From: Vulcanimicrobiota bacterium
GTDB lineage: Bacteria; Vulcanimicrobiota; Vulcanimicrobiia; Vulcanimicrobiales; Vulcanimicrobiaceae
Reading direction: 5' to 3'
Length of the DNA stretch: 29,082 nt
NCBI GenBank assembly: GCA_030038335.1
Contig: JASHPC010000045.1
Coordinates: 1 to 29,082, forward strand
Shown here: positions 7,529-13,856 of the stretch, piece by piece
Numbering within the stretch: position 1 is the stretch's first letter
Layout: every line of letters begins with the position of its first letter
Notes under the pieces: model-generated
The model's database searches: none
What the model saw: the letters and a program-made list of their open reading frames with translations, nothing else
What the model was told of the DNA's origin: nothing
Program-made: the position numbers and the translations under genes

Positions 7529-8206
7529 CTACGTCGTGTCTCGGCGGCGCTCGGCCGTGCGGCGGCGCGCCTCCTCGCGTCTCCAAGCGGCGATGGCGGC
7601 ATGGTTGCCGGAGAGGAGGACCTCCGGGACGGCGACCCCGCGGAAGACCGCCGGCCTCGTGTAGCAGGGATAGTCGAGTTGGTCCGTCGTGAACGACTCC
7701 GCCTCTCGTGACTCGAGGGCGACGACGCCGTCGACGAGACGAACCGTCGCGTCCAGGAAGGCGAGCGCCGGAATCTCTCCGCCCGTGAGGACGAAATCAC
7801 CGAGCGAGTACTCCTCGATCGGATACAAGGCACCGAGGCGCTCGTCGATTCCCTCGTAGTGACCGCAGACGAAGACGACCTGTTCGAGTGACGCGAGACG
7901 CCTGGCATCGTTCTGGTCGAACGTCTTTCCCGCAGGAGACGGCACGACGATCGCGCGCCTGCGCTCTCTCTCTGCGAGCAGCGCGTCAAGGACGCGCGCG
8001 AGCGGCGCCAGCCGCATCACCATGCCCGCTCCGCCGCCAAACGGCGCATCGTCTGCGCGCTCCGTTCCTTCCAAAGCGTCGAGGAGATGATGATAGCGGA
8101 CGTCAACGAGGCCCGCTTCAACAGCTCGCCCGACGATCGAAAGCCCGACAAAAGGCGCAAAGACCTCCGGAAAGAGCGTGACGACGTCGATTCGGAGCGG
8201 AGTCAC
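7529..8206 (-). CDS. trmD: tRNA (guanine-N1)-methyltransferase
   Basis: It methylates G37 of tRNAs reading CNN and CGG codons and prevents frameshifting. I start at GTG 8206 (225 residues): its GTGA overlaps the stop of the gene upstream and it opens with RIDVVTLFPEVF. Family blocks follow in order: DDAPFGGGAGMVM, VVPSPAGKTFDQ, LVFVCGHYEGIDER-like, EYSLGDFVLTGGE and LDYPCYTRP. The trefoil-knot SAM-binding loops (GHYEGID, YSLGDFVLTGGE) are intact. The open frame reaches 8560, but the upstream part is antisense-like. rimM and rpsP, usual partners upstream, are not in the window. Confidence 0.96.
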   Translation of the reverse strand: MTPLRIDVVTLFPEVFAPFVGLSIVGRAVEAGLVDVRYHHLLDALEGTERADDAPFGGGAGMVMRLAPLARVLDALLAERERRRAIVVPSPAGKTFDQNDARRLASLEQVVFVCGHYEGIDERLGALYPIEEYSLGDFVLTGGEIPALAFLDATVRLVDGVVALESREAESFTTDQLDYPCYTRPAVFRGVAVPEVLLSGNHAAIAAWRREEARRRTAERRRDTT

Positions 8207-8676
8207 TTTCGCGCAGGCGTTTGTGCGGTCGTGATCTCTTGCAGATACTCGAAGAGCTGCGGTAGCGAGATCTTCTCCAGGCCGGTCTGCGACTTCATTG
8301 CATCGTCGTCTTCGCCTTCGTCGCGCAGATAGCAGCGCGTCTCGATGCCCGGCTGATCCTCGCTGACGAACGAAACGGCGAAACCGCGCCCGGGAAGCTC
8401 GTCGTAGATTCGCATCGTCTGCGGATTGACGATCTCGATCGAATGGGCGGGATTGTGCGCGTCGAAGACGAGTATGCGCAAATGTTCGTAGTTCGTAATT
8501 TCGATCGAGCCAACGACGAAGACGTTCTTCGCGGAGAGAAACTCGTGCCCGCGTTTGCATCGCGTGGAGACTTCATAGAAGACGCGGTGGGCGACGAAAC
8601 GATGCAAGATCTTGCGCAACGTCGCCAAGGAGGCGAGCGTCTCGGTTCGGTTGCCCCGCGTGTAGATGATTTTCAC
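8203..8676 (-). CDS. Hypothetical protein, first gene of the trmD-rplS unit
   Basis: The 157 residues start at GTG 8676. I do not recognise the family. It is soluble, with no signal or membrane segment. It looks alpha/beta, with strands such as KNVFVVGSIEI and HLRILVFDA, an acidic patch (DEGEDDDA) near residue 125 and an amphipathic C-terminal helix. One Cys-rich spot, STRCKRGHEF, could be structural. It shares GTGA with trmD, so it is translationally coupled to it and occupies the slot where rimM or a KH-domain protein often sits. A role in RNA or ribosome maturation is possible from position only. Confidence 0.7.
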   Translation of the reverse strand: MKIIYTRGNRTETLASLATLRKILHRFVAHRVFYEVSTRCKRGHEFLSAKNVFVVGSIEITNYEHLRILVFDAHNPAHSIEIVNPQTMRIYDELPGRGFAVSFVSEDQPGIETRCYLRDEGEDDDAMKSQTGLEKISLPQLFEYLQEITTAQTPARK

Positions 8677-8745
8677 GGGCGAACGGCAGGCTTTGCACGG
8701 GTCCGCAGGTGGACCCTGCCGAAGGCTCCGTGCGAGGCTCCCTAA

Positions 8746-8928
8746 GTGTTCTCCGTTCCTGACGTCCTCGTCATCTCAGTGCTCGCCCTGCTGCTCTTTG
8801 GGCCGGAGCGTCTGCCGAAGGTCATGCGGCAGGCTGGCCGCATCATGCGCGAGGTGCAGAACACGTCGCAATCGTTCGTTGCCGAGATGGAACGAGCGGC
8901 CGACATCGAGGATCCCCCGAAGGAGTAA
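8746..8928 (+). CDS. tatA: TatA/TatB-type Sec-independent translocase subunit
   Basis: The 60 residues from GTG 8746 have a GAGG ribosome-binding site 8 bp upstream. A short N-terminal transmembrane helix (about 5-17, VLVISVLALLLF) is followed by the hinge FGPERLP. An amphipathic helix KVMRQAGRIMREVQNTSQSF and an acidic tail come next. This is the standard TatA/B/E build, and the length is at the short end. The F-G-P hinge is shared by TatA and TatB; I cannot separate them from sequence alone. No tatC is in the window. It is divergent from the trmD unit. Confidence 0.85.
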   Translation: MFSVPDVLVISVLALLLFGPERLPKVMRQAGRIMREVQNTSQSFVAEMERAADIEDPPKE

Positions 8929-8940
8929 GCCTCCCCGCGC

Positions 8941-9240
8941 CTAGATGTTGAAGTTCTGGCGTAGCTCCGTGATGCGTTGCTGGACGGCTGCCCGAACCTG
9001 TTGGTTGATGCGCTCTTTTTGCTCCTCGGGAAGCCTGCGATAAACGAGATATCCAGCAGCAGAAACGATGCCGCCGAGCAATCCGAAGAGCAACGCCTTG
9101 CCGACCTCGCGCCCGTCGGAGTCGACGCGCTCGTAGCTCGACGAAGCGTTCGCCGCAAAAGGACCTTGATAGCCGTTGCTTCCAGGCTCGGACGTCGACC
9201 AGGGCGGCTCGGGCGGTTTGGCGCGAAAACTCTCTGACAT
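8941..9240 (-). CDS. Small single-pass membrane protein, unknown
   Basis: The 99 residues start at ATG 9240 with a strong AAGGAG ribosome-binding site. The N-terminal half is polar, rich in P, S and G. One transmembrane helix at about 49-66 (ALLFGLLGGIVSAAGYLVY) is followed by a charged amphipathic helix (LPEEQKERINQQVRAAVQQRITELRQ). This resembles YtxH-like or other small scaffold proteins in shape, but I cannot assign a family. It follows prp by 28 bp, where rpmA would normally sit in an rplU-prp-rpmA operon. Its stop is 12 bp from the convergent tatA stop. Confidence 0.7.
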   Translation of the reverse strand: MSESFRAKPPEPPWSTSEPGSNGYQGPFAANASSSYERVDSDGREVGKALLFGLLGGIVSAAGYLVYRRLPEEQKERINQQVRAAVQQRITELRQNFNI

Positions 9241-9268
9241 ACCCCTCTCCTTCGCGATGCCGGTATTC

Positions 9269-9604
9269 TTACCCGGTTTTCGCGGAGCGCCGCCGCAGGC
9301 GAACGTGGCGCGGATACTGTCGCGCGATCTGTGCGATCGAGAGTTCGGCGGTTGCGACGATCGCGCGCACGGAAGCGTTGTCTCCCGCTGCGGGCGTCCA
9401 TCGAAGGCGCAGCTCGCCCGGCGCAGAGTTAGCGTCGAGAGATAGCCGAGCGTGCTCTTCGAGACCTAGCCGCGCGGCCTGCAAAATCGCTGAAACCCCC
9501 GCGCAGACGACGTCCTTGCCATGGCGTTCCCAGTCCGCATGGCCAGCGGCGACAATGGAAAAGACGCGCTTACGCGCGTCTCGATAAAACGTTATCTCGA
9601 GCAA
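9269..9604 (-). CDS. prp: Ribosomal-processing cysteine protease Prp
   Basis: Prp removes an N-terminal extension from ribosomal protein L27 in Firmicutes and relatives. The 111 residues show GHA with catalytic His22, and D31-V-V-C34-A-G-V-S-A with catalytic Cys34. Both sit at the positions known for the family. The start is TTG 9604, 4 bp after the rplU stop, with AGGCGG overlapping the rplU end as ribosome-binding site. The C-terminus (QYPRHVRLRRRSAKTG) is basic. L27 itself (rpmA) is not encoded next to it here, which is unusual. Confidence 0.9.
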   Translation of the reverse strand: MLEITFYRDARKRVFSIVAAGHADWERHGKDVVCAGVSAILQAARLGLEEHARLSLDANSAPGELRLRWTPAAGDNASVRAIVATAELSIAQIARQYPRHVRLRRRSAKTG

Positions 9605-9608
9605 CCGC

Positions 9609-9917
9609 CTACAGGTCGATCTTCGTGATCTTCACTTCGGCGAAGTGCTGCCGATGCCCGGAAAGCTTGCGCACGCGCTTCTTGGGCTTGTAGTGAAAGA
9701 CCAGGATCTTCTTGTCGCGCGCTCGCCGCAGCACGGTTCCGCGCACCGCCGCCTTCGCGACCGTCGGCGTGCCCACTTTGACGTCGCCGTCCGAGCCCGC
9801 GAGAACGACGCGATCGAAGGTCACCTCCGAGCCGGCATCGCCTGCAACGTCGCAGCGGATGACGTCGCCTTCCGCGACGCGATACTGCTTGCCGCCGGTC
9901 TCGATGATCGCATACAT
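9609..9917 (-). CDS. rplU: Large ribosomal subunit protein bL21
   Basis: The 102 residues start with MYAIIETGGKQYRVAEGD, the universal L21 N-terminus. They carry VVLAGSDGDVKVGTP in the middle and end in the conserved FHYKPKKRVRKLSGHRQHFAEVKI. L21 binds 23S rRNA in the 50S subunit. It heads a minus-strand unit with prp. The REP-like repeat starts 47 bp upstream of its ATG, so its promoter must lie within or very near that element. Confidence 0.97.
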   Translation of the reverse strand: MYAIIETGGKQYRVAEGDVIRCDVAGDAGSEVTFDRVVLAGSDGDVKVGTPTVAKAAVRGTVLRRARDKKILVFHYKPKKRVRKLSGHRQHFAEVKITKIDL

Positions 9918-9964
9918 GACTTCGGTACGATACCAGGGCTGTTTTGGGGTGTCAACGCCACACT

Positions 9965-10084
9965 TGTCATCCCGAGCGTAGCGCCGAAGGCGCGGAGTCG
10001 AGGGATGGCCCGCGGTCCCTCGACTTCGGTCGCTACGCTCCCTACGCTCGGGATGACACGTCGGCTCCTACGCTCGGGATGACA
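9965..10084. repeat. REP/BIME-like inverted and direct repeat element
   Basis: TGTCATCCCGAGCG (9965-9978) is inverted as CGCTCGGGATGACA (10045-10058). Between them, GAGCGTAGCG (9974-9983) is inverted at 10031-10040 and AGTCGAGGGA (9996-10005) at 10016-10025, leaving a 10-nt loop. A small hairpin GCGCC-GAA-GGCGC sits at 9981-9993. The 18-bp unit CCTACGCTCGGGATGACA occurs twice in direct orientation (10041-10058 and 10067-10084), 26 bp apart. Half-copies of the core are at 7499 and, degenerate, at 16401. It separates the divergent rplU and membrane-protein units. Confidence 0.8.
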
Positions 10085-10098
10085 ACCTCGCGACGAGC

Positions 10099-10127
10099 TT
10101 GACTCTAGAGAGCGCGGACGGTAGAAT
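10099..10127 (+). promoter_or_regulatory. Sigma-70-type promoter of the 10164-13618 operon
   Basis: -35 TTGACT (10099-10104) and -10 TAGAAT (10122-10127) are separated by exactly 17 bp. The expected transcription start is near 10134, about 30 nt before the ATG. The GGAGGA ribosome-binding site is at 10155-10160. The -10 box lies inside the palindrome at 10121-10151. Confidence 0.8.
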
Positions 10128-10151
10128 ACTCTAAAAAACAGACTATTCTAC
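10121..10151. promoter_or_regulatory. Palindromic operator overlapping the -10 box
   Basis: GTAGAATACTCT (10121-10132) and AGACTATTCTAC (10140-10151) are inverted copies with 11 of 12 positions matching (outer 8 perfect) around the 7-nt spacer AAAAAAC. The site covers the -10 box and the start point, a classic repressor position. The winged-helix regulator encoded as second gene of this operon is the obvious candidate ligand. Confidence 0.7.
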
Positions 10152-10163
10152 TTCGGAGGACTT

Positions 10164-10733
10164 ATGGATCGGTCTCAAGCTCGGGAGCACCTGGAGATGG
10201 CGGACCGCATCGTCGCGGCGTCAACGCGTGAGCTGCCGTTACGAGCACAGGCGATATTCTTTATCGTCTGGGGTCTTGCCGCAGGTTCCACAGATTTGAT
10301 CTACGGTCTCATCGGCAGAGGAGTGGCGCCCGGCTGGACGCAGTGGATAGCGGCTGCGCTGTTATTCGGCGCCGTAGCGTTCAGCGCCGTGTATGGGAGA
10401 CGGTTGAGATCGCTCGACTGCGGAATGACGTTTCTCGACCGCGAGTTTCTCAACGTTCTCTGGGTGGCGATGGCGGTAGCCTTCATCGCGAACGTCGGCG
10501 GATGGAATCTGTTTCCGGTCTACGGCATGGGAGCGATCTGGACCGTCGCGGCCTCAATCGTGCTTCTTTACATCGGGCTGCACGAAAATCGTCGCGCGCT
10601 CGCCGGAGGAGTCGTTCTCATCGTCTCTCTCGTCGTTGCAAACTTCTCGCCCGCCGCCGTCGGGTACGTACTTGCCGCGGGATTCTATCTGGGATACGCC
10701 GGATTTGGCGTGAGCGAGCTGCTTGCGCGCTGA
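10164..10733 (+). CDS. Multi-pass membrane protein, unknown function
   Basis: The 189 residues have an N-terminal polar segment (MDRSQAREHLEMADRIVAAS), then about six hydrophobic helices (near 29-49, 57-76, 95-113, 119-139, 146-163, 165-184). No catalytic motif is evident and I do not recognise the family. ATG 10164 has an ideal GGAGGA upstream. Genes of this kind often precede small winged-helix regulators in Actinobacteria-like operons, where the pair senses envelope or small-molecule stress; that is a weak analogy. It is the first gene of the operator-controlled operon. Confidence 0.8.
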   Translation: MDRSQAREHLEMADRIVAASTRELPLRAQAIFFIVWGLAAGSTDLIYGLIGRGVAPGWTQWIAAALLFGAVAFSAVYGRRLRSLDCGMTFLDREFLNVLWVAMAVAFIANVGGWNLFPVYGMGAIWTVAASIVLLYIGLHENRRALAGGVVLIVSLVVANFSPAAVGYVLAAGFYLGYAGFGVSELLAR

Positions 10734-10737
10734 CGCA

Positions 10738-11016
10738 ATGGACAACATGCTTCTTTCAAAGGTTCGGCTCGGTGTCGTCGCGGCATTGCTTGCAAGTGAG
10801 TGGATGACGTTCGCCGCTCTCGCCGAAGCCGCCGAAACGACCGGAGGCAATCTCGGCGCTCACCTTTCGAAACTCGTCGAGAGCGGCTACGTAGAAGAAG
10901 AGAAACGATTTGTCGCACGCCGGCCGCAGTCGCGCTACCGGTTAACGCGCCGCGGAAGAGACGCCTTTCTCGGTCACGTGAAACAGTTGCAATCATTCTT
11001 GAAGGGAGCATCGTGA
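10738..11016 (+). CDS. Winged-helix transcriptional regulator (HTH_34/MarR-like)
   Basis: The 92 residues from ATG 10738 form one small winged-helix domain. Helices 1-2 lie at about 5-30 (SKVRLGVVAALLASEWMTFAALAE). A recognition helix follows at about 34-49 (TTGGNLGAHLSKLVESG), then a beta wing at about 51-70 (YVEEEKRFVARRPQSRYRLT). A short C-terminal helix (RRGRDAFLGHVKQLQSFL) is likely for dimerisation. This is the PF13601-like DNA-binding layout with no separate ligand domain. It starts 4 bp after the membrane gene stop and overlaps the hydrolase start (GTGA). It probably binds the palindrome at 10121-10151 and controls its own operon; that is inference. Confidence 0.88.
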   Translation: MDNMLLSKVRLGVVAALLASEWMTFAALAEAAETTGGNLGAHLSKLVESGYVEEEKRFVARRPQSRYRLTRRGRDAFLGHVKQLQSFLKGAS

Positions 11017-12896
11017 GAATGTCACCGAGAGCGCTCGTCGCAGCCGCGCTGTTTTGGATGTCCTGCGCAGTCGTGGCGCGAGCCAGCGTACCGGCTCCGC
11101 TGCCGCCGCCGGTTGCTACGTTCGACGTTGGATCGTTGCACGTGCAGCAATGGGGCAGCGGTCCCAAGTCGCTCGTCTTCATTCCCGGGCTTACTTGTGG
11201 ACCGTGGGAATGGAGCGGTCAGATCGCGCTCTTCTCGCATGACTACACCGTGTATGCGCTGACGTTGCCTGGCTTCGACGGACGGCCGGCGATTTCGGGG
11301 CCGCTCTTCTCGACGACGACATCCGATTTCTGGAAGTTTCTCGCCGATCGGCACATCGTGAAACCCGTCGTCATCGGCCATAGCCTCGGAGGAACGATGG
11401 GGTTCATGCTCGCGACGCAGCATCCCGAGCTGCTTGGGGGAGTCGTGTCGCTCGATGGATTACCGATTTTCCCCAGCTCCCTCTTCATGACGCCGGAGCA
11501 AATCAAAGCGCAGGCAGCGCAGCTTCTCGCTCAAATTGGTTCGAGTACGCCGCAGCAGTTCCAATCGGTGGAGCGCCAGCAACTCTCGTACATGCTCACG
11601 GCTCCCAGCGACGTCGATGCGGTTTTGCCGCTCGTTGCGCGCAGCGATCCGGGCGCGACCCTGCGATGGCTCGCCGAGGACTTGGAGCTCGATCTCCGCC
11701 CGCACCTCTCGAAGGCGACAGTGCCCATCTTGTTGTTAGCCCCGTTCGACGAGAGCGTCGACAGTCACGTTCACATCCCCACGATCGACGCCAAGCGCAC
11801 GTTTTACGCCGGCATCGTCAAGAACGCGCCGAACGTGCATGTCTTGATGATCGATCGTTCGCGTCACTTCGCGATGTACGACGAGCCGCAGGCGGTCGAC
11901 GACGACATTTCGCAGTTTCTTGCGACGCTGAACGCGCCGTCGGTTTCGCTCGCGCAGTCACCGGCCGCGACTCCGCATCCGTTGCCAGCAAACTGCACCG
12001 CGGTGCAGCAGCCGTTCATCGGGACGATATGCACGCCGCCGAGCAGCGGAAAACACCCGGCAATTCTCCTGCTCGGCGGCTCCGAAGGCGGCGATCATCT
12101 TAGCGCCATCGCGCCGCTCTTTGCAGCGCACGGGTACGTCGCCGTCTCCGTCGCCTATTTCGGAGAGCCGGGATTGCCGCAGACCCTCGTCGACGTCCCC
12201 GTCGAAACGATCGGACGCGCTCTCGATGTTGTTCGCGCGCGCGTCGACGTCGACGATGAGGAAATCGGCATCTTCGGCGGATCGAAGGGCGGCGAGCTCG
12301 CTTTGCTTGCGGCATCGACGTATCCGCAGATCAAAGCGGTCGTTGCGGACGTTCCTTCGCCATTCGCGTGGCAGGGCATCGACGCGTACGGGCAGCCTCA
12401 GAAATGCTCGTGGACGCTCGGTGGCAGAGAACTGCCGTGCATTCCCGAGAGTGCGAGTAGCGCCGCCTCACGCCGGATCGGCGCAGAATATGCCGCGCAC
12501 CAGCCGATGCAACTTCGCATGCTATACGATGCATCGTTGCAAGCGGCAACGCCGGCGCAAATTCTCGCGGCGTTCTTTCCGATCGAGCGCATTCACGGGC
12601 CGGTTCTCTGCTTGAGCGGCGGAGATGACGAACTCTGGGACTCGCCGGAGTACTGCAACATGGCCATGGAGTACCTCCACGCGCGTCACCATCCGTACGC
12701 CGATCGCGCCATCGAGTACGCGAACGCGGGCCACACGTTTTTGTGGGCGATGCACGGCCCGCAATCTGCGGCTCTGACGGCACCCGTGCCTGGTGGCGCA
12801 AGCATCGCGCTCGGCGGTACCGCCGATGGCAATGCGCAGGCATCCGCGCAAGCGTGGCGAGTTATCTGGCAGTTTTTCTCCAAGGAGCTGGAATGA
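11013..12896 (+). CDS. Exported two-domain hydrolase: alpha/beta hydrolase fused to BAAT/dienelactone-type hydrolase
   Basis: The 627-residue protein begins with a signal peptide (basic MRMSPR, then a hydrophobic run to about residue 27). Domain 1, about 45-310, is an alpha/beta hydrolase with nucleophile Ser124 in G-H-S-L-G-G and a likely His285 in SRHFAMYDEP. After a Pro/Ala linker near 315-330, domain 2 (about 340-625) resembles the acyl-CoA:bile-acid N-acyltransferase/thioesterase C-terminal family. It has Ser424 in G-G-S-K-G-G-E, D538-D539 in SGGDDELWDS and His574 in NAGHTFLW. Both catalytic sets look complete, so this is a double enzyme. Start GTG 11013 shares GTGA with the regulator stop; ATG 11019 is nearly as good. 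The substrate is unknown; esters, thioesters or a lactone are plausible. Confidence 0.88.
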   Translation: MRMSPRALVAAALFWMSCAVVARASVPAPLPPPVATFDVGSLHVQQWGSGPKSLVFIPGLTCGPWEWSGQIALFSHDYTVYALTLPGFDGRPAISGPLFSTTTSDFWKFLADRHIVKPVVIGHSLGGTMGFMLATQHPELLGGVVSLDGLPIFPSSLFMTPEQIKAQAAQLLAQIGSSTPQQFQSVERQQLSYMLTAPSDVDAVLPLVARSDPGATLRWLAEDLELDLRPHLSKATVPILLLAPFDESVDSHVHIPTIDAKRTFYAGIVKNAPNVHVLMIDRSRHFAMYDEPQAVDDDISQFLATLNAPSVSLAQSPAATPHPLPANCTAVQQPFIGTICTPPSSGKHPAILLLGGSEGGDHLSAIAPLFAAHGYVAVSVAYFGEPGLPQTLVDVPVETIGRALDVVRARVDVDDEEIGIFGGSKGGELALLAASTYPQIKAVVADVPSPFAWQGIDAYGQPQKCSWTLGGRELPCIPESASSAASRRIGAEYAAHQPMQLRMLYDASLQAATPAQILAAFFPIERIHGPVLCLSGGDDELWDSPEYCNMAMEYLHARHHPYADRAIEYANAGHTFLWAMHGPQSAALTAPVPGGASIALGGTADGNAQASAQAWRVIWQFFSKELE

Positions 12897-13618
12897 CGAA
12901 GAACCCGTCACCGTGGTGGTACCGGCGGCGTTCGCTGGTCATCTTCTTGATGTACATGATCGGCTTTTACGGATGCGGCTGGCTATGGATCAGCGTTACC
13001 GGAGAAAGATACGAATCGACGTTCTCCTGGATTGCGTTACGTGGCGGCTTTGGCGCGCGACCGCTGCTCTGGGCTGCAACGGTGCTCGTCTTCGCGGGCT
13101 TCGCGATTCGGCTTTGGGGCTCGTCGTATCTCCGCGCGAATGTCGTGTGGAATCAGAACGCGCTCGACGACCGGCTCATCGTAGACGGACCGTTCCGATA
13201 CATTCGCAATCCGCTCTACTTCGGGAACAATCTGCAGGCGATCGGCGTCGGATTGCTCGCGTCTCCCTACGGCTTTGCGTTCATCGTCATTGCCAACTTC
13301 CTCTTCACGTGGATGCTCGCGGGGCACGAGGCGTACCTGATGCGCGAACGCTACGGCGTCGTGTACGAACGCTTTCGCGCGGCAGTGCCGGCAATGCTTC
13401 CGCGCTTGACGCCTGCGAACGTCGAAGGCAGCGTGCGCGGCGTGCCGTCCGCGGCGAGCGGCATCCGCTCGGAACTCTTTACGCTCGGGTTAGCGGTCGG
13501 CATGGGAGGCATCGCGATCTTCGGCGCGCAGGCCACGCCGTTTTTCGGCGCGTGCTGGATCGGCGGTTGGCTCCTGCAGAGCGTGCTGCGCGCGATCGCC
13601 GAGCCTCGACCGGCGTGA
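12893..13618 (+). CDS. Isoprenylcysteine carboxyl methyltransferase-family membrane protein
   Basis: The 241 residues from ATG 12893 have AAGGAG 5 bp upstream and an ATGA overlap with the hydrolase. About five to six transmembrane helices are visible. The signature of the ICMT/PEMT membrane methyltransferase group is present: GPFRYIRNPLYFGN (about 99-112, the AdoMet-binding RHPxY-like motif with Asn for His) and later HEAYLMRERYGVVYERF. Bacterial members methylate varied small molecules or lipids, and some have no known substrate. The C-terminus adds two more hydrophobic segments. It ends 1 bp from the convergent small gene at 13620. Confidence 0.85.
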   Translation: MTKNPSPWWYRRRSLVIFLMYMIGFYGCGWLWISVTGERYESTFSWIALRGGFGARPLLWAATVLVFAGFAIRLWGSSYLRANVVWNQNALDDRLIVDGPFRYIRNPLYFGNNLQAIGVGLLASPYGFAFIVIANFLFTWMLAGHEAYLMRERYGVVYERFRAAVPAMLPRLTPANVEGSVRGVPSAASGIRSELFTLGLAVGMGGIAIFGAQATPFFGACWIGGWLLQSVLRAIAEPRPA

Positions 13619-13619
13619 G

Positions 13620-13856
13620 TCAGCCCGATGCTGCGTAGCGAAACTGCCCGGGCTTCCACTCGGCGCGGCTGCCGTCTCGCATGAGAAAGGTTTCACAGCC
13701 GTCGACTTCGGCATTGAAGTCAGCGTTGTGGGCCTTCGTTGCGGGCCAGTCGACGCTCGACTCTTGTCGCGCGACGGCACGCGCCTTCGCGTAGTCGAAC
13801 TGCGGCGATTTTGCCGCATCGTTGAGTGCTTTTACGAGACGCTGCGCATCGCTCAT
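13620..13856 (-). CDS. Small hypothetical protein
   Basis: The 78 residues start at ATG 13856, sharing ATGA with the penicillin acylase stop, which supports real translation. It is soluble and polar, with a helical N-terminal half (SDAQRLVKALNDAAKSPQFDYAKARAVARQE). A shorter C-terminal part follows (DGCETFLMRDGSRAEWKPGQFRYAA) that looks like a small beta unit. I do not recognise a family. The gene ends the sufB-Rieske-acylase unit. Confidence 0.6.
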   Translation of the reverse strand: MSDAQRLVKALNDAAKSPQFDYAKARAVARQESSVDWPATKAHNADFNAEVDGCETFLMRDGSRAEWKPGQFRYAASG

